Shown here: positions 43,304 through 52,529 of the stretch, one piece after another
How positions within the stretch are numbered: the stretch's first letter is position 1
How the letters are laid out: every line of letters starts with the position of its first letter
Assembly: GCF_026624755.1 (NCBI RefSeq)
Contig: NZ_JAPMXC010000001.1
Coordinates: 1-64,000 of the forward strand
Source of the DNA: Robbsia betulipollinis
GTDB taxonomy: Bacteria; Pseudomonadota; Gammaproteobacteria; Burkholderiales; Burkholderiaceae
Direction of reading: 5' to 3'
Length of the DNA: 64,000 nucleotides
Program-made: the position numbers and the translations under genes
The notes under the pieces: generated by a model
What the model saw: only the letters and a program-made list of their open reading frames with translations
Databases searched by the model: none
What the model was told of the DNA's origin: nothing

Positions 43304-44049
43304 TCGCGTGCTCCGTTGAGGATCTGGGCGATGTGGATGAAGCGGACGTCGCGTCCGCCGCGCGCCGCGCAGCCTTGCTGATGCATCAGGCAGGACATGT
43401 CGCCGGAGACGATGTATTCGGCGCCGGCACGCAGATGGTCGTCGACCTTGTCCTGCCCCATTTTCACCGAGACCGCTTCCTCGCTGACGGAAAAGGTTCC
43501 GCCGAAGCCGCAACATTCGTCGGGACGCTCGGGCGTGACGAATGCGATGCCGCGCACACCCTCGAGCAGCGTGCGCGGTTTCGAGAACGCCGGCTGGGCG
43601 ATTTCGGTGGCGGAGGCGGTGTGCAGATGCCGCAGCGCGCTGCAACTGTCGTGCAGGCCGACGCGATGCGGAAATTCGGCCCAGGGAAAGTCGCGCGCGC
43701 CCAGCACGTCGTGCAGGAAAGCGGTCAGCTCCCAGGCGCTCGCGCGCACCTTGCGCACCTGGGCGGTTTGTTCGATCGCGGTGAAATGCGCGCGCACGTG
43801 ATGGATGCAACTGGCCGAGGGGCCGACGATATAGTCGTAATCGGCGAAGTTCTGCGCGAAAACCTTTTCCGCACCGGCCGCCGCCGCTTGCGCGCCGCTG
43901 TTGGCCAGCGGCTGCCCGCAGCAGGTCTGTTGCATCGGGTAGTCGACGTCCACGCCGAAGCGCTCCAGCAGTTCGAGCGTGGCGATCGCGATTTCGGGAT
44001 AGAACGCGTCGATGAAGCAGGGAACGAAGAGCGCGGCTTTCATGGACAT
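43300..44049 (-). CDS. lutA: Lactate utilisation iron-sulfur protein A
   Basis: A 249-residue protein with two CCG domains (heterodisulfide reductase subunit B type): QQTCCGQPLANSG and PDECCGFGGTFSVSE, plus GPSASCIHHVR and SGDMSCLMHQQG. It is the first gene of the leftward lutABC operon, whose genes overlap by 4 bases each. No LutR or LldR regulator and no lactate permease is adjacent. The start region shares a 138-bp spacer with the DUF6388 gene. Confidence 0.92.
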   Translation of the reverse strand: MSMKAALFVPCFIDAFYPEIAIATLELLERFGVDVDYPMQQTCCGQPLANSGAQAAAAGAEKVFAQNFADYDYIVGPSASCIHHVRAHFTAIEQTAQVRKVRASAWELTAFLHDVLGARDFPWAEFPHRVGLHDSCSALRHLHTASATEIAQPAFSKPRTLLEGVRGIAFVTPERPDECCGFGGTFSVSEEAVSVKMGQDKVDDHLRAGAEYIVSGDMSCLMHQQGCAARGGRDVRFIHIAQILNGARE

Positions 44050-44146
44050 GGGTACGGTGGGTGGCTGCTTGGGCAGCGGCTTTTCTCAATATACCCCTGC
44101 GCCCGGACCTGTCAATCGGGCCGAACCGTTGCACGGTGCCGGGAAC

Positions 44147-44166
44147 TACTGTATAAAATATCAGTA
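44147..44166 (+). promoter_or_regulatory. Degenerate LexA-like box
   Basis: TACTGT-N8-TCAGTA lies in the spacer between lutA and the DUF6388 gene. It matches the LexA pattern except for T in place of the first A of ACAG. The AT-rich middle (TATAAAAT) also looks like a -10 element, so the match could simply be a promoter. Confidence 0.35.
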
Positions 44167-44187
44167 CCCATCCGGATGGAGCATGGC

Positions 44188-44550
44188 ATGAACGCTGAAC
44201 AATTGGCCGAAGCGAGCCGACGCTTTCTTGAAAAGTACCCCGCGATCGCGCAGCGCATCGACGCGGCCAGCGTGGCCGAGGCCAGGCGGCACGATGTCGC
44301 CGAGGAGGAAGTGCGCAGCGTGTATCTGCAGAAAGCGATCGAGCAGCAGGCGCGGACCTACAACCTGGAGCCCTACCGGTATCTGGTGCGAATCGGCATC
44401 GACACGCCGGACGAGCGCGAGCGCCTGCTCGATGAATACGATGGCGCGGCGGCGCGCGAACTCGGCATGTCGCTCGCACAGTATCGCGAGCCGGTGGCGG
44501 CGGGCGAGGACGGCGGCACGGTCCGCACGCGCGACGAGGAGGCGGAATGA
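44188..44550 (+). CDS. DUF6388-like small helical protein
   Basis: A 120-residue soluble protein, MNAEQLAEASRRFLEKYPAI then QQARTYNLEPYRYLVRIGID and DTPDERERLLDEYDGAAARE. The pattern fits the small DUF6388 family of unknown role. I use ATG 44188 with GGAGC upstream; ATG 44176 is in frame. Stands alone between lutA (divergent) and a chemoreceptor gene (convergent). Confidence 0.6.
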   Translation: MNAEQLAEASRRFLEKYPAIAQRIDAASVAEARRHDVAEEEVRSVYLQKAIEQQARTYNLEPYRYLVRIGIDTPDERERLLDEYDGAAARELGMSLAQYREPVAAGEDGGTVRTRDEEAE

Positions 44551-44601
44551 CGTCGGACCCGACCCGGTCCGGGTAGGCCGGGCCAGGTCCGGCCGACGCG
44601 G

Positions 44602-46161
44602 TCAATAGGCGTGATGCATGCCGCCGACCCTGAAGGCGGACACGGTATCGGTCATCTTGTTCGCCTGTTCCTGCAGCGATTGCGTCGCGGCGGCGGCTTC
44701 CTCGACCAAGGCGGCGTTCTGCTGCGTGACCTGGTCCATCTGCGCCACGGCCTGGTTTACCTGCTCGATGCCCCGGCTTTGTTCGTTGGAAGCGGAGGCG
44801 ATTTCGCCGATGATGTCGGCCACGCGCTTCACCGCTTCGCCCACCTGGACGGTGACCCGGCCGACTTCCTCCGCCTGCCTCGATCCGTCGTGCACGACCG
44901 ACACGGACACGGCGATCAGGTCCTTGATTTCCTTGGCGGCGGCGGAAGAGCGCTGTGCGAGCGTACGTACCTCGGAAGCGACCACCGCGAAACCGCGACC
45001 CTGTTCGCCTGCACGTGCCGCTTCCACTGCGGCGTTGAGGGCCAGGATGTTCGTCTGGAACGCGATGCCTTCGATCAGCGCGGTGATATCGCCGATTTTC
45101 GTCGAGTTTTCGGTGATCTCGTTCATCGTGCCGACCATCCGCTTGACGACGCCGCTGCCCGCCATCGTGACGTCCGACGCATCGCCGGCGAGCTTGCTGG
45201 CCATCTGCGCGCTGTCGGTGTTCTGCTTCACCGTCGCCGTCAGTTGCTCCATGCTGGCGGCGGTCTGCTGCAGCGAGGCGGCTTGTTCCTCGGTACGCGC
45301 CGACAGATCGATATTGCCCGCCGCGATTTCACGCGACGCGACCGCGACCGAGCCGCTCGATTGCCGTACTTCGCCGACCACCCCCGCGACGCGTGCCAGC
45401 AAGGCATTGAAGGCGACCGAGGTATGTCCGATTTCGTCCATGCGCACGACGGGTGCGGTGTGCGTCAGATCGAGGCTGCCGCTTACGTCCTCGAGCGTTT
45501 TCTGCAGGCCGCTCAGTCCGCGGCTGATGATCAGGTACAGCTGCGCCGCGAGCGCGCCCACCGTCAACACGGCCAGCACGACGATGCAGGAGAGAACGGT
45601 CACGGTCGAGGTGTAGGCGGACGTGTTTTCCTGACGAAGGTTTTCACCCAGTTTCTGGTTGTAATCGATATGGTCGGACAGGGCCTTCTGCAACGCGGTG
45701 GCGGCCTCGGCCATGTCGCCGTGCGGCAGGATGAGTTTTTTCGCCGCCTCGGTGTCGCCCGCGTGGATTTTGGCCACCATCGTGGTCAACGCGGTCTCGT
45801 AGGCCCGCAATCCATCCCGGTCCACCTGCAGCATGCGGCGGTCGGTGTCGTCGGAAATTTCGGTCGCTTCGTATTTGGCGAGTTCGCGGTCGAGGCGCTG
45901 GACAATGGCCTGACGACTGTCATTGAGCTCGGCGCGTTGTTCGTCCGTGATGGCCAGGAACTCGCGATAGGCGTTGACGCGCAGCGAGGAGAAATCGTTG
46001 CGGATGGTTGAGAGATCGATGATGCTGGGGACGGTGTCGGTCTGAACGGACTCAAATCGCGTTTGCGCCTTGCCGAGCGACCGCAGGCCAAAAGCGCTGA
46101 CGACAACAAGCGCGAAAAGCGCAATCGAAATGATGACAAGCAGACGTCGGGTAATGGTCAT
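44602..46161 (-). CDS. Methyl-accepting chemotaxis protein
   Basis: A 519-residue Tsr-like chemoreceptor. TM1 is [20 protein letters not shown] (about 7-26), a four-helix-bundle ligand domain fills ~30-185, TM2 ~190-212 ([20 protein letters not shown]), HAMP ~212-265, and the signalling hairpin ~270-510 with the tip [20 protein letters not shown]. The C-terminus ends MHHAY, without the NWETF-type tether for CheR/CheB. I choose ATG 46161 directly before TM1; the upstream frame lacks a plausible start. Ligand unknown. Confidence 0.92.
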   Translation of the reverse strand: MTITRRLLVIISIALFALVVVSAFGLRSLGKAQTRFESVQTDTVPSIIDLSTIRNDFSSLRVNAYREFLAITDEQRAELNDSRQAIVQRLDRELAKYEATEISDDTDRRMLQVDRDGLRAYETALTTMVAKIHAGDTEAAKKLILPHGDMAEAATALQKALSDHIDYNQKLGENLRQENTSAYTSTVTVLSCIVVLAVLTVGALAAQLYLIISRGLSGLQKTLEDVSGSLDLTHTAPVVRMDEIGHTSVAFNALLARVAGVVGEVRQSSGSVAVASREIAAGNIDLSARTEEQAASLQQTAASMEQLTATVKQNTDSAQMASKLAGDASDVTMAGSGVVKRMVGTMNEITENSTKIGDITALIEGIAFQTNILALNAAVEAARAGEQGRGFAVVASEVRTLAQRSSAAAKEIKDLIAVSVSVVHDGSRQAEEVGRVTVQVGEAVKRVADIIGEIASASNEQSRGIEQVNQAVAQMDQVTQQNAALVEEAAAATQSLQEQANKMTDTVSAFRVGGMHHAY

Positions 46162-46295
46162 GGCGCGGGGAGATGAGAAACGTGAAGGACGAGGCGGCCC
46201 GGGGAAGAAATCGCCTCTCTCCCTGCGCTTAACGGCCTTACCGACCATTGCTTGAGCGAATTATTTCGTGCGGCGCCGGATCGGACGACGTCGAT

Positions 46296-47720
46296 CTAGA
46301 TACGCTTGCCGCCGGGCGGCGCCTTGCGGGGATCGCCCACCGGCGTCATCAGCCGCAGTCCGCTCGCCACGCAGCCGACGCCCGCGAACACCGCCCCCCA
46401 CACCAGCGCGAGAAGCGGGCCATGATGGCCCGACAGGCCGAAGCTCAGCGCCACCAGCGCCGCGCCCGAGGCCTGGCCGAGCAGGCGCGCGGTGCCGATG
46501 ACGCCGCTTGCGCCGCCGCTGCGTTCGGGTGGCGCGCTCGTCATGAAGGCCTTCAGATTGGGCGACTGGAAGAAACCGAAACCCATGCCGCAGAGCGCCA
46601 TGCGCACGCAGATGTCGAGCACGTTCGGGTGCGCCGGCATCAGCACCAGCGAAGCCATGCCCGCGCTCAGGACGCCCAGACCGACGCCGCCCAGCAGGCC
46701 CGGCGGATAGCGGTCGGACAGGCGCCCCGCCACCGGCGCGATGATCGCGACGAACAGGGGCCATGGCGTCATCAGGAAGCCGGTTTCGATCTGCCCGCGT
46801 CCCAGCACCGTCTCGAAATAAAACGGCAGCGCGACGAAGGCGAGCCCCTGTGCACAGAATGAGCACAGGGCGGTGATCGTCGATAACGCGAACATCGGCC
46901 GCCGGAACAGGTCGACCGGCAGCATCGGCGCGGGATGACCCGCCTCGCGGCGCATCAGCACGACGATCAGCAGGGCGGCCGTGCCGATCGCCGCCGTGGG
47001 CACGGGCCAGGGCGCGCGTTGCGCGGCTTCCACGAAACCGAATACGAGCGCGGCGAAGGCGGCGCCATTGAGGAGCGCGGCGATGCCGTCGAAATGGTGG
47101 TCGCGGCGGGGCGCCACCGGCAGATTCGGGATCGCGAAGACGATCGCGGCCACGCCGAAGGGGATGTTGACGGCGAACAGCCAGGGCCAGGGCGCGACCG
47201 AGAGCAGCAGCGACGCCACCGTGGGTCCGGTCGCCATCGAGACGCCGGCCACCAGCGCATTCAATCCGACACCGCGTCCCAGCCTGTGGGGCGGGTACAG
47301 AAAGCGGATCAACGCGAGATTGACGCTCATCACGGCGCTTGCGCCCAGACCCTGCAGAATGCGTGCGATCGTCAGCGCGAGCAGGGTGGGCGACACGGCG
47401 CAGAGCAGCGAGGCGAGCACGAACAGACTCAGACCCGCAACGAAAACGCGTTTGTGTCCGAGACGGTCGCCCAGCGCGGCGAAGGGGAGAAGGGTGGCCA
47501 CCATCGCCAACTGGTAGGCGTTGATGATCCAGACCGATGCGGCGGGCGTCGTGTGCAGACTGGCGGCGATCGCGGGCAGGGCGGTATTGGCGATCGCGGT
47601 ATCGAGCGTGGCGAGCGCCAGGCCCATCATCAGGGCGCCCATCGCTTTACGGTTCGCCGGCGGCAGACTGTCGCGTGGCGCGGGCGAACCGGAAAGCGGC
47701 GCCGCTACTGCATCGGGCAT
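46296..47720 (-). CDS. MFS drug exporter, DHA2-like (EmrB/SmvA type)
   Basis: About 474 residues with 13-14 membrane helices. Motif A is GDRLGHKRVFVAG, motif C-like GVSMATGPTVASLLL, and the first helix carries LALATLDTAIANTALPAI, the DHA2-type 'L-D-x-T-I-V-N-V-A-L-P' motif. Likely proton-driven export of hydrophobic or quaternary compounds. Start uncertain: ATG 47720 puts TM1 at residue ~26; ATG 47810 is in frame. Stands between genes of other function, no regulator adjacent. Confidence 0.85.
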   Translation of the reverse strand: MPDAVAAPLSGSPAPRDSLPPANRKAMGALMMGLALATLDTAIANTALPAIAASLHTTPAASVWIINAYQLAMVATLLPFAALGDRLGHKRVFVAGLSLFVLASLLCAVSPTLLALTIARILQGLGASAVMSVNLALIRFLYPPHRLGRGVGLNALVAGVSMATGPTVASLLLSVAPWPWLFAVNIPFGVAAIVFAIPNLPVAPRRDHHFDGIAALLNGAAFAALVFGFVEAAQRAPWPVPTAAIGTAALLIVVLMRREAGHPAPMLPVDLFRRPMFALSTITALCSFCAQGLAFVALPFYFETVLGRGQIETGFLMTPWPLFVAIIAPVAGRLSDRYPPGLLGGVGLGVLSAGMASLVLMPAHPNVLDICVRMALCGMGFGFFQSPNLKAFMTSAPPERSGGASGVIGTARLLGQASGAALVALSFGLSGHHGPLLALVWGAVFAGVGCVASGLRLMTPVGDPRKAPPGGKRI

Positions 47721-47893
47721 GAACGTCGGTCCGGTGATGGACGCGGTTTGACGGCCTTGTCCGGTCAGGGCAGGAAGGGGGATGACCCCATTGTTTGACA
47801 GCGCATACATCTTGCCACGCTTTTCGGTGGGAGGCTACCGAAGCGGGTGGGAGAAAGATCGCGGCGGGGGCAGGCCGTTCAACGACGGACGGC

Positions 47894-48580
47894 TTATAGC
47901 GATCGTCCGGCCACCACCACCAGCGTGATGAGCGATGCGGCGAAAATGCCGAAACCCACGGTGCGCCGCCGGTTCAATTCGGTCCAGAGAATGACGCCGG
48001 TGATCGACAGCAACACGAGGGAGCCGGCGATCGAGTCGGCCAGCAGGACCCAGCCGACGCCCACGCCGTTGCTGCGATGCAGGTTCTGCATGACCGTCAG
48101 CCAGCCATGGTCGCTGCGCGCCACGCGAACGGTGTTGGCGTTCTTCCAGTAATCGGCGGTGACGCTGTGGCGCGGCGTGGTGAAACGGATCTGCCAATGC
48201 TCCGGCTGCATCACCGCCTGTCCGCCCCAGTCGACCGGCTGCGCGGGCTCGCGCGTGACGCGTGCATGCGCCGCATCGAGTTGCAGGGTTTTGCCGAGCC
48301 ACGCCGCGAGGGCGCGCGGGTCGCGCGGCTGCGGTGCGGGCACCGGCAACTCGACCTGCGTCTTCACCGGGCCGGGCGTGCCGATGCGCAGCACGGCACG
48401 ATGATTTTCCAGGAATCCGGTAACCCCGAAAAGCAGGCCAAGGACCGCCCCCCACAGGCCCACCCAACCGTGTACCTTGCGCAGCCACTTGAGAAAACGG
48501 CTGCGGGTGGCGCGCTTCGCGCTGCGTTCGATGGCTGAAACGGCGGGAGACGGGGAAGAATTCAAATTCGTTTGTGCCAT
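47894..48580 (-). CDS. PepSY-associated membrane protein
   Basis: A 228-residue protein with TM1 at about 36-56 (HGWVGLWGAVLGLLFGVTGF, with the family's K-x-H-x-W-x-G-L), a periplasmic PepSY-like domain (VTADYWKNANTVRVARSDHG, LHRSNGVGVG), and two C-terminal TMs (SLVLLSITGVILW, FGIFAASLITLVVVAG). Proteins of this group are often tied to siderophore uptake or ferric reduction, though nothing adjacent confirms that. The AT-rich upstream stretch near 48640-48670 may hold its promoter. Confidence 0.75.
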   Translation of the reverse strand: MAQTNLNSSPSPAVSAIERSAKRATRSRFLKWLRKVHGWVGLWGAVLGLLFGVTGFLENHRAVLRIGTPGPVKTQVELPVPAPQPRDPRALAAWLGKTLQLDAAHARVTREPAQPVDWGGQAVMQPEHWQIRFTTPRHSVTADYWKNANTVRVARSDHGWLTVMQNLHRSNGVGVGWVLLADSIAGSLVLLSITGVILWTELNRRRTVGFGIFAASLITLVVVAGRSL

Positions 48581-48752
48581 GCGCGACGGTGAAGGCGCGG
48601 AGAATGCCGGGATGGCGTCATGCCGCCGGCGAATTTTAAATCATGATGAGATTGCGTTTCAATCGCAAACGAGGGGAAATGAAAGGTTCCGTGCCCGGGA
48701 ACCGGAAAGGAGGCTGCGCGAGCAGCCTCCACGCCATGTGCGCGCTGCGCGC

Positions 48753-50009
48753 TCAGAACGCGACGAAGGGGCCGGTACCGGCCGGCGTCGAAACGTTCTG
48801 GATGCCCGTGTAGACGCTGCGCCCATAGAAGAACGGCAGGCCGAAGTCGAAGCTCAGCGAATTGCCCTTGCCGGCCAGTCCGGGAAGCGCATTGTTGGTA
48901 CTGGAGCCGCCCGCGAGGAGGGTCGTCGCGGAATTGATCGTCAAGGCCACGCTGGTCGTCTGCGTGGTGTTCGCGTTGCCGACCAGGGTGACGGTCTTGT
49001 TGATGGTCGCGCTCGGGCAATAAAAGCCGTACGCGCCGCTGGTGGTGGAGCACGCGGTAAGCGACGTGTCGTTGGCGTCGTTGAAGAACAGGCCGTTCGA
49101 ACCGCTGTCGATGAAGGAACTGGCGCGCGTGAGGCCGTCGTAGGTCGCGGTAAAGTTGCCGGACGCATCGCTGTTGATCACGGTGGCCGAACCGATTGCA
49201 TTGTTCGATTCGGTGCCGATGCCGAAGATCAACTGTCCGCTTGCGCTGGCCGCGCCACTGGCCGCGACGCTCGGCATCACCACGACGGTACCGTTGTTGT
49301 CGGTGGAGAACAGGGTTGCCGGGTGTTGCAGCTGGCTGGCGAGCGGCAGCGTGATCGCCGTGCAGGTGCTGCCGGTGCAGGCGTAGTAGAAGTTCCCGTT
49401 GGCGAGGATGGTGCAGCCGGACCCGCAGTCCTGCTGAAACTGGCCTATGCCCAGAAGGCCATTGGCACCGAACGTGGAAATGGTGTTCTGTGCCGTGCCG
49501 CCGTTCGCCGAGCATTGCGTGGGCATCGTGGGCACGGTGGTATCGCCGATGATGTGTACCGGTGTGGAACTGGTGGTGGTCTCGCCGCCGATCGTGTAGC
49601 TGGCCGAGCGCACCGCCCCCCAGCTGTAGCTGTTGGCGAACTGCACGCACTCGCCCAGCGTCTGGCCCGACGACGTGGTGACCGCCGGCAACGACAGGGT
49701 TACCGCCGAAGCGAGCAGGCGTAGCCCGACCGAGCCGGTATCGACGATGACGTCGTCGATGGTCTGACAGGTGGTCGTGCCGGGCACGCAGATGGTGACG
49801 CTGACATAGGGCAGGTTGGGACGCCGCCCGCTGACCGGCGTGCCCACCGTGATGGTCGCCACGTTGCTCGCGGCGGCCGTCGTTGTCGTGGAACCCGACG
49901 ACGTGCTCGAATTGCCGCTGGATGTGCTGGAGCTGCTGCTGCTGCCGCCGCCGCATGCGGCGAGCGAGAGCGCCGCGAGGGCGGCGACAAGATAGGGTCG
50001 TAGTTTCAC
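48753..50009 (-). CDS. DUF3443 lipoprotein with pepsin-like motifs
   Basis: A 418-residue exported protein. Signal peptide with lipobox SLAAC (Cys19), a Ser/Thr linker, then the DUF3443 domain. It contains two acid-protease-like motifs: VIVDTGSVGLRLLAS (Asp90) and SFIDSGSNGLFF (Asp301). Between them are NGLLGIGQF and QLIFGIGTES, which resemble the pepsin D-G-I-L-G-L and L-x-F-G-G segments. I infer a pepsin-like fold, likely anchored to the outer membrane. It follows the DUF2844 gene by 12 bases, a conserved pair in Burkholderiaceae. Confidence 0.82.
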   Translation of the reverse strand: MKLRPYLVAALAALSLAACGGGSSSSSSTSSGNSSTSSGSTTTTAAASNVATITVGTPVSGRRPNLPYVSVTICVPGTTTCQTIDDVIVDTGSVGLRLLASAVTLSLPAVTTSSGQTLGECVQFANSYSWGAVRSASYTIGGETTTSSTPVHIIGDTTVPTMPTQCSANGGTAQNTISTFGANGLLGIGQFQQDCGSGCTILANGNFYYACTGSTCTAITLPLASQLQHPATLFSTDNNGTVVVMPSVAASGAASASGQLIFGIGTESNNAIGSATVINSDASGNFTATYDGLTRASSFIDSGSNGLFFNDANDTSLTACSTTSGAYGFYCPSATINKTVTLVGNANTTQTTSVALTINSATTLLAGGSSTNNALPGLAGKGNSLSFDFGLPFFYGRSVYTGIQNVSTPAGTGPFVAF

Positions 50010-50021
50010 GTGCGGCTCCGG

Positions 50022-50588
50022 TCAGCGGATGTCGTCGACATTGAAGCCGGCGGGAAGCTGGCTCTTCAGATAGGCCGAACCCTGGAAGCTGCGCATGCGG
50101 CCGCCCGAGTGCACCACGAGATCGTCCATGTCGACGCGGGCGGGGCCGCGGCTGCCGGGGCTGGAGGCGGCCTGCGCCGCGTTGGCGCTCGCATAGGTCG
50201 AAAAATAGTCGCCCAGCAACTGCCGCAGGTCGGGAATCTGCGGCCCGGACCAGGCGATCGCGAACACCACGCCGGCGGTGGTGGCGTATTCGTTGACGGT
50301 GGTGCCGGCATCGGTCGTGATGGTCGTGACGGTATATCCCGCCGCGGCCACGGCTGTCGTGCTGGCCGCCGTCGTCGTGGCCGCCGTCGCCTGTTTCACG
50401 GACAGTGTCGTAGCGACCACGGCCGAGCCGCCGAGAACTTGCCGATCCTGCGTCACCGTGGTGGGACCGCCGCCCAGCGCCGCCCGCGCGGGTGGGCCCG
50501 AGAGGGACAGCAAGCCGGCGACGGCAAACAGGGCGCCGGGAACGCGGCGGTGAAGCCAGCGATGAAGCGATGCGTGGAGATTGGCCAT
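50022..50588 (-). CDS. DUF2844 exported protein
   Basis: A 188-residue protein with a signal peptide (ALFAVAGLLSLSGPPARAALG, cleavage near residue 36) and the DUF2844 pattern: GYTVTTITTDAGTTVNEYAT, GVVFAIAWSGPQIPDLRQLLGDYF and DDLVVHSGGRMRSFQGSAYL. An Ala/Thr-rich insert lies at ~60-80. Always found upstream of DUF3443 genes; probably a partner, chaperone or inhibitor of that lipoprotein. Function unknown. Confidence 0.8.
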   Translation of the reverse strand: MANLHASLHRWLHRRVPGALFAVAGLLSLSGPPARAALGGGPTTVTQDRQVLGGSAVVATTLSVKQATAATTTAASTTAVAAAGYTVTTITTDAGTTVNEYATTAGVVFAIAWSGPQIPDLRQLLGDYFSTYASANAAQAASSPGSRGPARVDMDDLVVHSGGRMRSFQGSAYLKSQLPAGFNVDDIR

Positions 50589-50821
50589 GGCTGAGACGTT
50601 CAGTGATCTTTTCGGGTGGGTCTGTCGGCATCGCCTCGTGAAACGGGAGAGTGCCGCGAAGCTGAGCTGTTCATTCCATGCTCGTCAACACGCGATAACG
50701 GCGGGATCCCGTGAAACTGTAGGGCGATGCATAGCGGGCGTCGCTGTCGCGTGCTTTCTGTTCCTTTCAGGGAAGCGAAGTTCTCGCGGGGCATGCAAAA
50801 TACATTCCGGATCCGCCTCTT

Positions 50822-51091
50822 TCAGGCAGGATGGGCGTCCTGGCGCGTCAGCAGCGTGGCGAGGATCGCACGCTTCGCGGCGTCGTCCATCGTTTTCCAG
50901 CCCTTGATCTCGGCGCGGCTACGGTAGCAACCGATGCAATGGCTGCGGGTTTCGACGTCGAGGCGGCATACGTTCGTACAGGGCGAGCCGACGGGGTCCC
51001 GCGCGCCGGCCCGCGCGACGGTATCCGCCAGCGAATGGATTTCCCGGCTGGCGGCGACGGCGGCGATCACCGCCTGGTTGGTTTCGCTCAT
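50822..51091 (-). CDS. DUF1289 small Cys-rich protein
   Basis: An 89-residue protein with DPVGSPCTNVCRLDVETRSH then CIGCYRSRAEIKGWKTMDDA: the C-x3-C-x-(8-10)-C-x2-C motif of DUF1289, a probable metal or Fe-S site. ATG 51091 overlaps the cobB stop by 4 bases, so it is the last gene of the leftward cobalamin operon. Role unknown; the coupling to cobB is suggestive. Confidence 0.82.
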   Translation of the reverse strand: MSETNQAVIAAVAASREIHSLADTVARAGARDPVGSPCTNVCRLDVETRSHCIGCYRSRAEIKGWKTMDDAAKRAILATLLTRQDAHPA

Positions 51092-52527
51092 AACGCGGTT
51101 CCGTTGAAAAGTGCGGCGGCAGCAGCGGGGTTCGACGACCAGTATGCATGGAAATAACTCGCGACGATCGGCCCGACGCGGTAGACGGCCTCGCCCGGCG
51201 TATCGCGGACGGCATGCCGCGTGGTGTGCGAGGCAGTGAGCGGGCTGGTCATGCGCGAATAATGAAACGTGTGGCCCGTCACTTCGCCGTGGGCGGTGTG
51301 CAACCGGTGCATGCCAAGGCTGACCAGGCGCGGCTGCATCGCCGCATCGCCCGGCAGCAGCCCCAGCATGGGCCAGTCCACGCCCTGCGCGTCGCGCAGG
51401 CGATCCAGCAAATAGAGCATGCCGCCGCATTCGGCGACGATGGGCCGGCCGGCGGCGGCGTGCGCCCGAACGGCATCCCGGGTACGGACATTCGCCGTCA
51501 GCCGCGGCAGATGCAGTTCCGGATAGCCGCCGGGCAAAAACAGGGCATGCGCGCCGGCGGGCACCGGCTCGTCGCGCAGCGGCGAGAAGTAGCTGAGCCG
51601 CGCGCCCAGTTCGACCAGCAGGTCGAGATTCGCGGGATAGATGAAGGAAAACGCGGCATCGCGCGCGACCGCGATGTGCCGGCCGTCGAGCAGGCCGCGT
51701 CGCGCGACGTTCGGCGCATGGGCGGCGGCGTTTGCCGTTGCTGTTGGCGCCGGTGTCGGTGTCGGCGTTGGTGTCGGTGTCGGTGTCGGCGTTGGTGTCG
51801 GCGCGGTCGAGGGCGCCGCGTCCACTCCGGCGTCGGATTCCATCGCCGCGCGGAAATCCACGGGGGGGGGGAGTTCGGCCAGCGGCGTGCGGCCGATCGC
51901 ATCGGCTGCACGGTCCAGGCGCGCGTCCAGATCGTCGATTTCGTCGGCCTGCGTAAGTCCGAGATGCCGGTCGGGGAGCGTGATGTCGGCTGCCGTCGGC
52001 ATGTGCCCGCACCAGCGCAGCGTCGGCGGCAGTGCCGCGGCCAGCGTGTCGGCATGCCCTTGCGTGCCCACACGGTTCGCGAACACGCCATGAAACGGCA
52101 GGTCCGGCTGGAAGTGCGCGAGGCCGAAGGCAAGCGCCCCGAACGTCTGCGCCATGGCCTGCGCGTCGATGACCGCGAGCACCGGCACGCCGAAGCGGGT
52201 GGCGAGATCGGCGCCGCTCGGCTTGCCGTCGAACAGGCCCATCACGCCTTCGATCAGGATCAGATCGGCCTCGGCGGCCGCGCGCGCGAGCAGTTGCCGG
52301 CAGCCGTCCTCGCCGACCATCCACAGGTGCAGCGAGTACACAGGAGAGCCGGCGGCGCGTGCCAGGATCATCGGGTCGAGAAAATCCGGCCCGGTCTTGA
52401 ACACGCGCACGCGCCGGCCCTGCCGCCGATGATGGCGGGCGAGCGCCGCGGTCACCGTGGTCTTGCCTTGGTGCGAGGCCGGGGCGCTGATGAAAAGCGC
52501 CGGGCAGGAGAGGATGGCGGAGCGCAC
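51088..52527 (-). CDS. cobB: Cobyrinate a,c-diamide synthase
   Basis: About 479 residues. The N-terminal dethiobiotin-synthetase-like domain has SAPASHQGKTTVTAALARHH (P-loop), FKTGPDFLDPMILARA and LILIEGVMGLFDGKPSG. The C-terminal class I glutamine amidotransferase has the nucleophile in VAECGGMLYLLDRL and the histidine in GHTFHYSRM. It amidates the a and c side chains of (hydrogeno)cobyrinate. A Pro-Thr repeat linker (residues ~240-262) separates the domains, unusual for the family. GTG 52527 follows the cobO stop at once. Confidence 0.92.
   Translation of the reverse strand: MRSAILSCPALFISAPASHQGKTTVTAALARHHRRQGRRVRVFKTGPDFLDPMILARAAGSPVYSLHLWMVGEDGCRQLLARAAAEADLILIEGVMGLFDGKPSGADLATRFGVPVLAVIDAQAMAQTFGALAFGLAHFQPDLPFHGVFANRVGTQGHADTLAAALPPTLRWCGHMPTAADITLPDRHLGLTQADEIDDLDARLDRAADAIGRTPLAELPPPVDFRAAMESDAGVDAAPSTAPTPTPTPTPTPTPTPTPAPTATANAAAHAPNVARRGLLDGRHIAVARDAAFSFIYPANLDLLVELGARLSYFSPLRDEPVPAGAHALFLPGGYPELHLPRLTANVRTRDAVRAHAAAGRPIVAECGGMLYLLDRLRDAQGVDWPMLGLLPGDAAMQPRLVSLGMHRLHTAHGEVTGHTFHYSRMTSPLTASHTTRHAVRDTPGEAVYRVGPIVASYFHAYWSSNPAAAAALFNGTAL
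51745..51804. repeat. GGTGTC hexanucleotide repeat coding for (Pro-Thr)n in CobB
   Basis: About 9 tandem hexamers of GGTGTC/GGCGTT form with a higher-order 24-bp period. On the coding strand they give a Pro-Thr dipeptide run between the synthetase and amidotransferase domains. Unit length is a multiple of three, so copy changes keep the frame. Confidence 0.85.
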
Positions 52528-52529
52528 GG

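Noticed and set aside
44182-44550. DUF6388 gene as part of the lut operon
   Set aside because: It is divergent from lutA and has its own promoter-like region.
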